A DNA stretch of 64,000 nucleotides from Oscillatoria sp. FACHB-1407 (GTDB lineage Bacteria; Cyanobacteriota; Cyanobacteriia; Elainellales; Elainellaceae). The translations under genes and the position numbers were made by a program. Numbering within the stretch: position 1 is the first letter of the stretch; each line of letters starts with the position of its first letter. Under the pieces are notes generated by a model. The model was not told where the DNA came from and searched no databases. It was given only the letters and a program-made list of their open reading frames with translations. The DNA is taken from NCBI RefSeq assembly GCF_014697545.1, contig NZ_JACJSA010000006.1, positions 186,001 through 250,000 of the forward strand, read 5' to 3'. Below are positions 29,238-38,124 of the stretch, piece after piece.

Positions 29238-30125
29238 TCATGAAAAAGGATTGGCTTCCGTTACAACTTCTGGTAGAAGAATGAATTCGGTTTCGTCTGG
29301 AACGGTGGCAAAGCGGCACTCCCGCCAGTCCCGTTTGGCTTGCTCAATTCGTTCTGGGCGACTGGAAACAAAATTCCACCATTTATAGCGGGTGCCGAGG
29401 GGTTCTCCCCCGATGACGATGCAACGAGCAGCAACGCTAGCAGAAACAGTCACGATCGCCCCCGGTGTGAGAATTGCCAACCGATAGGGAGGTAGTGGTT
29501 TGTGATTAATTTCGACTCCTTCTGTAACGCTGTAGATGGCGCGATCGCTGTAGTCAGCGGGAATGGTGCAGTGAGACTGCGGCGTGAGGACAATATCCAG
29601 ATACAAAATCGGTGAAAACACTTTTACCGGAGATGTGTAACCTGCCGCTTGACCAGCAATCAGCGTCACGGTTGCTCCAGTTTCCTGCCAGGTCGGCAAG
29701 GTATCCGCAGGATAGTGATGAAACCAGGGGTCAGTTTCTTCCTGGTCTTGGGGGAGGGCAACCCAGGTCTGGATACCGTGAATCGTAGCTTCGTTGGCAC
29801 GATCACGATCGGGCGATCGCTCAGAGTGGACAATCCCCGTTCCTGCGGTCATCCAGTTGACTGCCCCCGGTTGAATTTCCTGCACCGTTCCCAAACTGTC
29901 ACGATGCATCAATGCACCCTCAAACAAATAGGTGACAGTTGCCAGATTGATGTGGGGGTGTGGTCGGACATCAATGCCTTTGCCCACCGGGAGGAGAGAT
30001 GGACCCAAATGGTCAAAAAAGATGAAAGGACCAACCATTTGACGATTGGGGTAGGGCAAGCTGCGGCGGGCAATAAACCCGCCTAAGTCCTTAACGTCGG
30101 GTTCGATGAGTTGTTCAAAGGGCAT
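29238..30125 (-). CDS. Pirin family protein
   Basis: A bicupin protein; some bacterial pirins oxidise quercetin, others bind metabolic enzymes. The 295 residues show the pirin core RPHPHINLATVTYLFEGAL with three metal-binding histidines, AVNWMTAGTGIVHSE with the fourth ligand region, and GIQTWVALP. The C-terminal cupin contains IAIYSV-like strands (RAIYSVTEGVEI). Start taken at the ATG at 30125; an upstream frame extension is rejected because the conserved N-terminus begins at this methionine. It lies 172 bp downstream of the histidine kinase start, on the same strand. Confidence 0.9.
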   Translation of the reverse strand: MPFEQLIEPDVKDLGGFIARRSLPYPNRQMVGPFIFFDHLGPSLLPVGKGIDVRPHPHINLATVTYLFEGALMHRDSLGTVQEIQPGAVNWMTAGTGIVHSERSPDRDRANEATIHGIQTWVALPQDQEETDPWFHHYPADTLPTWQETGATVTLIAGQAAGYTSPVKVFSPILYLDIVLTPQSHCTIPADYSDRAIYSVTEGVEINHKPLPPYRLAILTPGAIVTVSASVAARCIVIGGEPLGTRYKWWNFVSSRPERIEQAKRDWRECRFATVPDETEFILLPEVVTEANPFS

Positions 30126-30459
30126 GATGGGACTGGGGAGAAAAATGGTTGATAACACATTCTAGTGGAATGGCAAACTTAAAAATGCCCAATTCTTGCG
30201 TTGATGATCACCCCTACTCAACTTATAGGTTTGATAGTGATCTAGAACTGCTTTGTTGATCACATAACTATATTTTCAGTTGATCAGGTCACCCTGTTGC
30301 CTCTCTGTTTCATCATTTATTGTTGTTTTTTGTCTATTGTTGTTTTTGTTTTTTGCAGTGGTTTACCTCTAGAGGGTTTACGCCTAAATTTTATCTATAC
30401 TCGTTTGAGTGGTTCTCAAACTACATCCATATCACTACCCTCTTTTGGAAGTTATACCA
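30126..30459. other. Divergent intergenic region pirin / azoR, 334 bp
   Basis: T-rich plus strand around 30290-30370. It should hold promoters in both directions. I see no convincing operator. Frames running into azoR from here are extensions of the real gene. Confidence 0.4.
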
Positions 30460-31077
30460 ATGGTTCACCTTCTCCATATCGACAGCAGCCCACGCGGTGA
30501 GCGTTCCGTTTCTCGCATGCTTACGAAAGAGTTTGTTACCAAGTTTCAGGCTGCTTATCCGGATACGTCTGTGACTTACCGTGATTTAGGACATTATTCT
30601 GTGCCGTTTGTTAGCGAAGACTGGATTGCGGCGGCCTTTTCTGCCCCCACGGATCACACCCCTGAGATGGCAGCGGCAATTCGGATCTCGAATGAACTCG
30701 TGGATGAGTTTTTGGCGGCTGATTTTTATGTGATCGGTGTACCAATGTACAATTTCGCAATTCCAGCCGTGTTCAAAGCCTATCTCGATCAAATTATCCG
30801 TGCTGGGCGCACATTTGCGGTGGATGAGAGTGGCAATTATCAAGGGTTGGTTCAGGGTAAAAAGATGGTCATCATCACCGCACGCGGTGGCACTTATCCC
30901 GAAGGCACGCCTTACTATAGCTATGACATGCAAGAACCCTATCTGCGTCTGGCATTTGGCTTTATCGGCATTACCGATATCCAAGTCATTCATGCAGACA
31001 ACTTAATGGCAAAAGGGGATGTGCGAGATCAGGCGATCGCCACTGCCAAGTCGGCTCTAGCAGAAGCCGTGAAATAA
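30460..31077 (+). CDS. azoR: FMN-dependent NADH:quinone oxidoreductase (azoreductase)
   Basis: Two-electron reduction of quinones and azo compounds with NADH. The 205 residues show the FMN-phosphate loop HLLHIDSSPRGERSVSR near the start, VIGVPMYNFAIPAVFKAYLD, GRTFAVDESGNYQGLVQGKK, and the family end VIITARGGTYPEGT. The ATG at 30460 is the natural start, with GGAAG upstream; 17 extra residues from an earlier in-frame ATG are not conserved. It has its own promoter region divergent from the pirin gene, a partner in redox-stress function in some bacteria, and an intrinsic terminator. Confidence 0.92.
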   Translation: MVHLLHIDSSPRGERSVSRMLTKEFVTKFQAAYPDTSVTYRDLGHYSVPFVSEDWIAAAFSAPTDHTPEMAAAIRISNELVDEFLAADFYVIGVPMYNFAIPAVFKAYLDQIIRAGRTFAVDESGNYQGLVQGKKMVIITARGGTYPEGTPYYSYDMQEPYLRLAFGFIGITDIQVIHADNLMAKGDVRDQAIATAKSALAEAVK

Positions 31078-31101
31078 GAAGTTCTCCTCCAGGTTCTCTA
31101 G

Positions 31102-31133
31102 CTGAGGGATGTGTTACATCCCTCAGTTTTTTT
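31102..31133 (+). terminator. Intrinsic terminator of azoR
   Basis: A perfect 11-bp stem CTGAGGGATGT/ACATCCCTCAG with a three-base loop, followed by seven T. It starts 24 bp beyond the stop. Confidence 0.95.
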
Positions 31134-31361
31134 ATGGATGGCGATCGCTATAGAAATGAGGGTGTTGCTGATCCGACATATGAATCTTGTAGGAGATTGG
31201 CATTACGTACCAAACCCTCGGTCTGTTGGAATGGCAGGAGGGAGAAAGTAAATAAAAAGCAAAATTCATCTTATAATTACTCAAACGCTATATAGTTATT
31301 AATGTTTTTCAGGCGATCGCTCATTGAACCTGAACTCGCTGGAGAGGAGGAAGACAACACA

Positions 31362-33398
31362 ATGCGTATCCTGATGATTCAACCCAACTACCATTCGGGT
31401 GGCGCGGAAATTGCCGGAAACTGGCCCCCCAGTTGGGTGCCCTATGTCGGTGGTGCATTAAAAACAGTGGGCTTTCAATCGGTTCGCTTTATCGATGCCA
31501 TGAGCAACCATATCGATGACGTGGAGTTGGCAGCCCAAATTAAAGCCTACCAACCGGATGTGGTGCTGGTGACAGCGATTACGCCGATGATCTACAAATC
31601 GCAGGCAACCCTGAGGCTGGTTAAAACAATTTGCCCCCATGCCAAAGCAATCATGGGAGGAATTCATCCCACCTATATGTATCGCGAAGTGCTGCGGGAA
31701 GCTCCCTGGGTGGATTACATTATCCGAGGAGAAGGTGAAGAAATCACCGTGAACCTGCTGCAAGCGATCGCCAATGGCACTGATGAGCGCGATCGCCACA
31801 GCATTTTAGGGATTGCGTTTCTCGATGATGGAAAAATCGTTGCTACCCCGGCTCACCCACCGATTAAAGACTTAAATACCCTAACCCCAGATTGGAGTTT
31901 GTTGGAATGGGATAAATACATTTACACTCCGCTGAATACCAGAGTTGCGGTTCCCAATTACTCACGGGGTTGTCCCTTCCGCTGCCGCTTTTGTTCTCAA
32001 TGGAAGTTTTGGCGTAAGTATCGATCGCGTTCTCCCAAACACTTTGTTGATGAAATCGAGTACTTAGTTAAAGAACATCATGTTGGATTTTTTATTCTGG
32101 CTGATGAAGAACCAACTATTAATAAATCTCGCTTTGTTGCACTTTGCCATGAGTTAATTGAGCGTAATTTAAATGTGCATTGGGGCATTAATACACGAGT
32201 TACTGACATTCTGCGCGATGAAAAGGAGTTACCGTTGTATCGCAAAGCTGGACTCGTTCACGTCTCTTTAGGAACAGAAGCGGCTGCACAACTCAATTTG
32301 AACTTATTTCGTAAGGAAACAACGATCGCCGATAACAAAAAAGCTGTGCAATTACTGCGCGATAATGGCATTCTGGCAGAGGTTCAGTTCATCATGGGGC
32401 TACCCAGTGAAACCTCAGAAACGATTGAGGAAACCTATCGCATGGCGCGGGACTGGAAAGCCGACATGACCAACTGGAACATGTACACGCCCTGGCCGTT
32501 TGCTGAATTGTTTCAAGACTTACAAGATAGAGTTGAAATCCGTGATTATTCTCACTACAACTTTGTCACACCGATTATCAAGCCAGACAACATGACGCGA
32601 GAGGAAGTCTTAAAGGGAGTCCTTCGCAACTATGCGCGTTTCTACTCCTGGAAGTTTCTGGAATATTGGTTTGAAAAAGACCCTTTCAAACGTCGCTATT
32701 TGCTGGGCTGTCTCTGGGCATTTGTTAAAACCACAATTAATAAACGGTTCTACAATTTGAATCGGGTCAAGCAAAAAGGATTGCACACCGAAATTGAATT
32801 TGGTTTCGATGAATCGAGAATTCTCACGGCTGACCAGATGGCGCAGCTAAAACGAGAAAGTTCTGCGGATGTTGATTTCGTCGGTACAGTTTCTGCTTGC
32901 GGTGCCCCCAGTGACCTATCGGTGGGTGACGGCTACGTGAAGGAACACAATCCCCATGATGTGATTCAGGTAGCGGTGATTGAAGCGGATGAGCAAACCC
33001 GAATTCAGTTGCGGGTGGATCTGCGATCGCAACCGGATATTGAGGTCGCCAGTGAAGCCACCAATGCGGAGACAGGATTGGTCTTGCTGGAGTCGATCGA
33101 TGTGGATGTGGCGGTTGTCGATGCCACGTTGCCTGACATGGATCTGACCAAATTCATTCGCACTGCCCGCAAGGTTCAGTCCAACTCCTATGTGATTCCC
33201 TCGAAGATCTTGATATTGGTGACGGCTGATCAGCGATCGCTGATCGCTGATGCGCTAGCGGTGGGGGTCGATGGCTACTGCTTAAAAAACACCTCAGTGC
33301 AACAGTTGGCAGAAGCAGTACGGTTAACCCATCGACAGGGGAAATATCACGATCCGGCGATCGCTCTTTCATTAGAATCCGTTGTTCCAAGGGGTTGA
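31362..33398 (+). CDS. bchE: BchE-type anaerobic Mg-protoporphyrin ester cyclase fused to a receiver domain
   Basis: A 678-residue fusion. Residues 1-150 form the B12-binding domain (ILMIQPNYHSGGAEIAGNWP, AIMGGIHPTYM, DYIIRGEGEE). The radical SAM domain has GCPFRCRFCSQWKFW with Cys204, Cys208 and Cys211, and FILADEEPTINKS. The BchE C-terminal segment (MYTPWPFAELFQDL, YNFVTPIIKPDNMTREE, RRYLLGCLWAF) runs to about 520. BchE makes the isocyclic ring of chlorophyll without O2. From about 542 a response-regulator receiver follows with its acidic pair (IEADEQ), phospho-acceptor Asp587 (VVDATLPDMDL), Thr (ILVTAD) and Lys (YCLKNTS). The ATG at 31362 has a strong GGAGAGGAGGAAG site, which rejects a start 60 bases earlier. 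Confidence 0.9.
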   Translation: MRILMIQPNYHSGGAEIAGNWPPSWVPYVGGALKTVGFQSVRFIDAMSNHIDDVELAAQIKAYQPDVVLVTAITPMIYKSQATLRLVKTICPHAKAIMGGIHPTYMYREVLREAPWVDYIIRGEGEEITVNLLQAIANGTDERDRHSILGIAFLDDGKIVATPAHPPIKDLNTLTPDWSLLEWDKYIYTPLNTRVAVPNYSRGCPFRCRFCSQWKFWRKYRSRSPKHFVDEIEYLVKEHHVGFFILADEEPTINKSRFVALCHELIERNLNVHWGINTRVTDILRDEKELPLYRKAGLVHVSLGTEAAAQLNLNLFRKETTIADNKKAVQLLRDNGILAEVQFIMGLPSETSETIEETYRMARDWKADMTNWNMYTPWPFAELFQDLQDRVEIRDYSHYNFVTPIIKPDNMTREEVLKGVLRNYARFYSWKFLEYWFEKDPFKRRYLLGCLWAFVKTTINKRFYNLNRVKQKGLHTEIEFGFDESRILTADQMAQLKRESSADVDFVGTVSACGAPSDLSVGDGYVKEHNPHDVIQVAVIEADEQTRIQLRVDLRSQPDIEVASEATNAETGLVLLESIDVDVAVVDATLPDMDLTKFIRTARKVQSNSYVIPSKILILVTADQRSLIADALAVGVDGYCLKNTSVQQLAEAVRLTHRQGKYHDPAIALSLESVVPRG

Positions 33399-33428
33399 GC
33401 CTGAATTAAGTAGATAGCCCTAATTGAA

Positions 33429-33535
33429 CGTAGGATGTGTTAGGCGTAGCCGTAACGCATTAAGCCCTTTGCTGGCATGGGTTACGCAATGCGAAGCAGT
33501 TCCCCCTGGCGGAGTAATCGCTAACCCATCCTACG
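33429..33535. mobile_element. MITE-like inverted repeat (GTAGGATG family)
   Basis: CGTAGGATGTGTTAG at the left and CTAACCCATCCTACG at the right are inverted with few mismatches, across 107 bp. It contains no gene. It is followed about 30 bp later by another dispersed repeat. Confidence 0.7.
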
Positions 33536-33566
33536 AAAAACTCTGGTTATTGACGACCATCTACTT

Positions 33567-33663
33567 AGTACAACTCGTCGTAAATAAGGGTGGGAATTTA
33601 GGGTGCAGGGGTGGAACCCCTGGCTGGGGGCGCAGCCCCCACACCCCCCTGGTTTTATTTCCA
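33567..33663 (+). repeat. Dispersed repeat family D, copy 1
   Basis: A 97-bp sequence including GGGTGGGAATTTAGGGTGCA, GGGTGGAACCCCTGGCTGG and CCCCCTGGTTTTATTTCC. It is almost the same as 44062-44156. It contains a GGGGCG/CGCCCC type stem-loop. Confidence 0.85.
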
Positions 33664-33796
33664 GGGTTTAGCAGACTAATCTCTCTCCTGCAATGGATTT
33701 GACGGCAAAACCCGCCCCTACCCAATATCGAACTTATTTAATTCCCATTCCTTAATACCAATTCTTGTATTCAACCCCTTTCATCTTCAAGACATC

Positions 33797-34897
33797 ATGC
33801 AAGCATTACCTACGCTTAAAATCGGTCAACATATTGCTCGTTATCCCATCATTCAAGGTGGAATGGGGGTTCGGATTTCAGGTGCGCGGCTAGCCGCGGC
33901 AGTTGCCAACGCCGGTGGCATCGGTGTGATATCCGCTGCGGCGTTAGGGCTAAACTCGCCTTATTTCGACATTAGCGAACGTAATGTTCGCAAGCGCAGA
34001 GAGCAGTTTTTTGAAGCCAATCGTCTCGCTTTAATCGATGAGATTCAACTTGCCCGGAGGCTCAGTCCCGATGGGATTTTGGGAATTAATGCCATGGTTG
34101 CCGCTCAGGATTACGAACTGCTAGTGCGAACGGCGGCTGAACAGGGAATCAATTTGATCATTTCAGGCGCAGGGTTGCCGTTGCAGTTGCCAGAACTGAC
34201 GGCTGACTACCCAGCAGTGGCGTTAGTGCCGATTGTATCCAGTACCCGTGCGGCTCGGATTATTTGCCGTAAGTGGGAACGGCAGTACGGACGCTTGCCG
34301 GATGCCTTCGTTGTCGAAAATCCCAATTCGGCAGGTGGACATCTAGGCGCAAAACTAGAGGAGTTGGGGACTGAGGCGGCGGCCCTAGAGGTCGTGATTC
34401 CAGATATGGTGGCGTATGTGCGACAGGAATTACAGCAACCCCTTCCAGTAATTGCCGCTGGCGGAATCTGGGATCGCTCGGATATCGATCGCGCTCTGGC
34501 ATTGGGGGCGAGCGGAGTACAATTGGGAACTCGTTTCATCATGACGCATGAGTGTGATGCAGACATTCGCTATAAGGAGTTTCATTTGCACGCGAAGCCT
34601 GAGGATGTGGTGATCGTTCCCAGCCCAGTCGGAATGCCGGGACGAGCCTTGCGGAATGCGTTTGCAGAAAAGGCGATCGCCAATTCTCCTGATCTCGAAA
34701 GACGTTGCCTCGCCAGTTGCCTTCATGCCTGCAAATGCCGCGATAATCAGCAAAATTTTTGCATTGTGCAAGCCCTGGATAAGGCAGCACGCGGAGACAT
34801 TGAAGGAGGGCTGATCTTTTCGGGAAGCAATGCGGGACGTGCAGACCGCATCGTCTCCGTTGGGGAACTCATGACGGAACTCGTCACCCCAATTTAA
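33797..34897 (+). CDS. Nitronate monooxygenase family flavoprotein (FabK-like)
   Basis: A 366-residue TIM-barrel FMN protein. The opening ARYPIIQGGMGVRISG, AVANAGGIGVISAAALG, GILGINAMVA, NLIISGAGLPLQLPE, FVVENPNSAGGHLG with the candidate catalytic histidine, PVIAAGGIWDRSDID and ALGASGVQLGTRFIMTHE are typical of the 2-nitropropane dioxygenase/NMO family, which oxidises nitronates. A distinct C-terminal cysteine-rich patch (CLASCLHACKCRDNQQNFCI, five cysteines) could bind metal or an iron-sulfur cluster. Related FabK enoyl reductases share the barrel, so the substrate is not settled. It is monocistronic by spacing. Confidence 0.88.
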   Translation: MQALPTLKIGQHIARYPIIQGGMGVRISGARLAAAVANAGGIGVISAAALGLNSPYFDISERNVRKRREQFFEANRLALIDEIQLARRLSPDGILGINAMVAAQDYELLVRTAAEQGINLIISGAGLPLQLPELTADYPAVALVPIVSSTRAARIICRKWERQYGRLPDAFVVENPNSAGGHLGAKLEELGTEAAALEVVIPDMVAYVRQELQQPLPVIAAGGIWDRSDIDRALALGASGVQLGTRFIMTHECDADIRYKEFHLHAKPEDVVIVPSPVGMPGRALRNAFAEKAIANSPDLERRCLASCLHACKCRDNQQNFCIVQALDKAARGDIEGGLIFSGSNAGRADRIVSVGELMTELVTPI

Positions 34898-35123
34898 GGA
34901 GATGGAGTCGTCAAGGGGGGCAAATGCCTGACGGGTCACCCTCATGACCTGATGTAGATTAGTTTGCCAAACCCGCCCGTACAGGTTGCGAATTTGCTAT
35001 AGCGATCGCCAAAACCGTTAGGACATTGAATTTGTGTCCTGCCGAGAGAGACGTGATGAATCGCGTCTGTCCTGTTGAGTGCCGGTCTTAACTGAGGTGA
35101 CTACGGCTATAAATCCACGAGCC

Positions 35124-35738
35124 TTAATGGATGATGCGAAAGGTGAGGTTGATGCGAGGAGTTGCACACCGTTTGGTTTTGGGAATGTGGTGCTGCCAGT
35201 AATGTTGCGTCGTTCCTTGCATCAACAAAAAACTACCAGAAGTTAGCCCCAGTTGGTGTTTCAGCTCTTTGTTGAATTTGTGACGCAACGAAAATCGGCG
35301 AGTTGCCCCAAAACTGAGAGAGCCGATGACCGGGTTTTGCCCCAATTCCGGTTCGTCGTCGCTATGCCAACCCACGCTGTCATTGCCATCGCGGTAGAGG
35401 TTAAGCAACACGCTGTTAAAGGTCACACCGGAGATAGCATCCACTCTCGCTTTAAGAGCCAGTAACCCCTCGGTCCAGGGAGTTGGGGTCATGGTGATGC
35501 CAGAGTAGGTGTAGGATTTGCCCGGATCACCATACCAGGCGGTGAGTCGAGGTAAGGATAGTACCCGCCCAAATATCGTCATCTGATCTTGTTGCCATGC
35601 GATCGCTTCGGTTAATTCAGCCATCCAGCGATCGCTCTCTTCGGCGTTAAAAAGAGCCGGATAAAATACCAGATCGGCATCGCGTAAAGGAATGGCGATC
35701 TTGAGCATTTCTTTAATACGGGAGAGGCTCTCAGTCAT
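35124..35738 (-). CDS. alkB: AlkB-like alpha-ketoglutarate-dependent dioxygenase
   Basis: An Fe(II)/2-oxoglutarate oxygenase of the AlkB (2OG-FeII_Oxy_2) family, which directly reverses alkylation of nucleic acid bases. The 204 residues include RLTAWYGDPGKSYTYSG, NSVLLNLYRDGNDSVGWHSD with the iron-binding H-x-D, SLSFGATRRFSLRHK, GSFLLMQGTTQHYWQH with the second histidine, and the arginine pair near the end (RINLTFR). Start at the ATG at 35738. The gene is short, close to the small bacterial AlkB-like group. It reads towards the nitronate monooxygenase gene, tail to tail. Confidence 0.9.
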   Translation of the reverse strand: MTESLSRIKEMLKIAIPLRDADLVFYPALFNAEESDRWMAELTEAIAWQQDQMTIFGRVLSLPRLTAWYGDPGKSYTYSGITMTPTPWTEGLLALKARVDAISGVTFNSVLLNLYRDGNDSVGWHSDDEPELGQNPVIGSLSFGATRRFSLRHKFNKELKHQLGLTSGSFLLMQGTTQHYWQHHIPKTKRCATPRINLTFRIIH

Positions 35739-35755
35739 TATCAAAGTTAGGCTTC

Positions 35756-35848
35756 TATAGCAATCCTATTTGATTTGTGAAAAAAGCTGTTTGTGAAAGT
35801 GCCCGCCCTTTGGGCGGGCACTTTCACAAACGATTTAGGATCGCTATA
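35756..35848. mobile_element. Hairpin MITE-like element upstream of alkB, 93 bp
   Basis: The centre is a perfect 20-bp stem GTTTGTGAAAGTGCCCGCCC with its complement around a three-base loop. The outer ends TATAGCAATCCTA and TAGGATCGCTATA also pair with few mismatches. It could fold in one long cruciform. No coding capacity. It could double as a terminator or insulator. Confidence 0.75.
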
Positions 35849-36043
35849 TGGTTGTTTTTGATACATTTGATGTCGATGGTGAATCGACTAAGTATTACTT
35901 TGCTGTCTTAAATTAAGGTAATCTTTAAACAAGTTTTTTAAAGCAAGGTTTTGACCTTTTCTTAAAGAATGCTCGTTATAGTGAGATCAGCGATCGCACT
36001 ATAAGCCGTACAGGCATAAATTTCTTGAATAAAAATTTTTAAT

Positions 36044-36484
36044 ATGAATACTCAAGTGTCTACCCAAAGAACCTGGTTTTCTCTGAGCTTACTGGGCGGA
36101 GAGTACGTATTATTAGGATGGTATTTAGCAGCACATCACGTCTTTTGGTTAATTGCGACTCTGATTGTATTATTAACAACTGCGGTCATTTGGAAGAAAA
36201 ATCCCATTCTAGAGTTTCTAGTTTGGTTTACTAATCAACAAGTTATTTTTGTCATTGGCATCAGCCTTCTATTTAGTTTGATCGTTGCATTAGCTTTGAT
36301 CAAGCCAATCATTCTGACTCTGACGTTGTTGCCACTGTTTACCTTGCTCTATGCTCTCTTTGAGATGCGAACAGCAAATTTCAATCAGTTTAATGTGTTT
36401 TTGTGGATTGTCATGGTGACTACGTTGGGGTTGGGGATAGGCGAAGCGATCGACTTGTTTATCACGCCAAGCATGCGGTATTAA
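36044..36484 (+). CDS. Hypothetical membrane protein, 146 aa
   Basis: Four to five hydrophobic segments cover most of its length (WFSLSLLGGEYVLLGWYLAA, FWLIATLIVLLTTAVIW, VIFVIGISLLFSLIVALALI, ILTLTLLPLFTLLYALF, FNVFLWIVMVTTLGLGIGEA). It has no conserved charged motif and no family I recognise. It ends only six bases from the stop of the convergent flavin reductase gene. The hydrophobic pattern and coherent composition suggest a real inner or thylakoid membrane protein. Confidence 0.7.
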   Translation: MNTQVSTQRTWFSLSLLGGEYVLLGWYLAAHHVFWLIATLIVLLTTAVIWKKNPILEFLVWFTNQQVIFVIGISLLFSLIVALALIKPIILTLTLLPLFTLLYALFEMRTANFNQFNVFLWIVMVTTLGLGIGEAIDLFITPSMRY

Positions 36485-36489
36485 TCTGG

Positions 36490-38040
36490 CTAACTGAGTC
36501 TGGTCAAGAGTTTCAACAGCGATCGCGTCCGAGGCGTGAGTAAAGTGCGGCGATAGGCATCGGCTGCTTTCTTGATACCTTCCGCTTGCGTTGGATAGGG
36601 ATGAATAACCCCTGAAAGGGCGTTGAGTCCCTGTTTTGTGGCGATCGCCAGGGTAACTTCGCTAATCATCTCTCCGGCATGACGTGCCACGATAGTTGCT
36701 CCCAGGATTCGGTCAGACCCTCGTTGATGCAGGATTTTGACAAACCCCTCCGTTTCACCATCGGCGAGAGCGCGATCGACCGATGAAAGGGGGATTTTGA
36801 TGGTGTCGGCAGCTATGCCTTGAGAACGAGCTTCATGCTCATACAAACCAACGTGGGCGATTTCTGGGTCGGTGTACGTCACCCAGGGCATCACCAGACT
36901 GCTCAATTTGCTCCGTCCCAAGCCAAAAGGCGAAAACAGCGCGTTTTTGATGACAATGCGGGCTGCGGCATCGGCGGCATGGGTGAACTTCCAGTTCATG
37001 CAAATATCGCCAGCTGCGTAAATGCGGGGATTGCTGGTCTGGAGATAGTCGTTGACGATGACCCCTTTTTTCGCATCGTACTGAACGCCTACGGTTTCCA
37101 GATTGAGTCCTTCGACGTTGGGCGATCGCCCAGCCCCCACCAAAATTTCATCCACCGTGACAGTTTTGACAGCCCCCTGTTGCCGATAGTGCAACACCTT
37201 GCCTGCGTCGGTCTTCTCAACTTTCTCGACGATGCAATCGAGTAATAAATTAATCTTCTCTTGTAGAAATTGCTGCTGGACAATATCAGCGGCTTCGTCA
37301 TCTTCGCGATCGAGAATGTGTCCGTTCTGATGAAACAGCGTCACTTCACTGCCCAATCGCTGAAATGCCTGAGCCAGTTCACAACCGATGGGACCACCGC
37401 CAATGACGGCAAACCGCTGTGGGGGTTGCGTCAGGGAAAAAACCGTTTCGTTCGTTAAAAAACCAGCCTCCGCCAACCCAGGAATGGGAGGTTGGGTTGC
37501 CCGCGCACCTGTGGCAATCACGGCTTTCTTAAACCGCAACTGACTCCCGTTCACCGCGATCGCCTCTGAACTCACAAACGCAGCCCGACCTAAAAACACA
37601 TCGATTCCCAAGTTGCGAAACCGCTCTACCGAGTCGTGGGGGCTAATTTCAGCGCGGATTCGTCGCATCCGCTGCATTACTGCTGCAAAATCAATGGCAA
37701 GTCCATCGGGGGGGTGAATGCCAAAGGGGGCAGCATTTCGGATCTCAGCCACCACTCGCGATGAACGAATCACACACTTTGAGGGGACACAACCGATGTT
37801 GAGGCAATCACCACCCATGAGGCTTTTTTCGACCAGAGCCACTTTAAGCCCTAACCCCAATCCGGCGGCTCCTGCCGCAACCACCAATCCCGCTGTGCCC
37901 GCTCCAATCACCACCAGGTCATATTGACTGGCTGGAGTGGGGTTGACCCAATCGGGCGGATGCACCTGAGCCATCAGAGCTTGATTATATTCGTCGAGGG
38001 GTTGCAGCGCAGGTTCCTGGTGAATGGTAGATGTCATCAT
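36490..38040 (-). CDS. Mercuric reductase-like FAD disulfide reductase
   Basis: A flavoprotein of about 517 residues with an FAD-binding motif (DLVVIGAGTAGLVVAAGAAG), an extra glycine-rich stretch (GLGLGLKVALVEKS), the redox disulfide GGDCLNIGCVPSK (Cys78 and Cys83 counted from the ATG at 38037), the NAD-binding AVIGGGPIGCELAQAF and IYAAGDICM. The end is VIHPYPTQAEGIKKAAD with the conserved histidine-glutamate-like region. It resembles cyanobacterial MerA-like proteins but lacks the N-terminal metal-binding domain and the C-terminal vicinal cysteines of true mercuric reductases. It may therefore act on another disulfide or quinone. Two adjacent ATG codons (38040 and 38037) are both possible. 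Confidence 0.85.
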   Translation of the reverse strand: MMTSTIHQEPALQPLDEYNQALMAQVHPPDWVNPTPASQYDLVVIGAGTAGLVVAAGAAGLGLGLKVALVEKSLMGGDCLNIGCVPSKCVIRSSRVVAEIRNAAPFGIHPPDGLAIDFAAVMQRMRRIRAEISPHDSVERFRNLGIDVFLGRAAFVSSEAIAVNGSQLRFKKAVIATGARATQPPIPGLAEAGFLTNETVFSLTQPPQRFAVIGGGPIGCELAQAFQRLGSEVTLFHQNGHILDREDDEAADIVQQQFLQEKINLLLDCIVEKVEKTDAGKVLHYRQQGAVKTVTVDEILVGAGRSPNVEGLNLETVGVQYDAKKGVIVNDYLQTSNPRIYAAGDICMNWKFTHAADAAARIVIKNALFSPFGLGRSKLSSLVMPWVTYTDPEIAHVGLYEHEARSQGIAADTIKIPLSSVDRALADGETEGFVKILHQRGSDRILGATIVARHAGEMISEVTLAIATKQGLNALSGVIHPYPTQAEGIKKAADAYRRTLLTPRTRSLLKLLTRLS

Positions 38041-38124
38041 GCTGATTTTAGAGTTTGGGTTGATAGCCGAAGCCAACTGATTTACGGCAGTGTAGAGGTG
38101 TCAATCCCTGCCATGGGAAATCTT

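Noticed and set aside
36490-38040. True mercuric reductase (merA)
   Set aside because: The N-terminal heavy-metal domain and the C-terminal cysteine pair are missing and no merR or merT is near, so I call only a MerA-like disulfide reductase.
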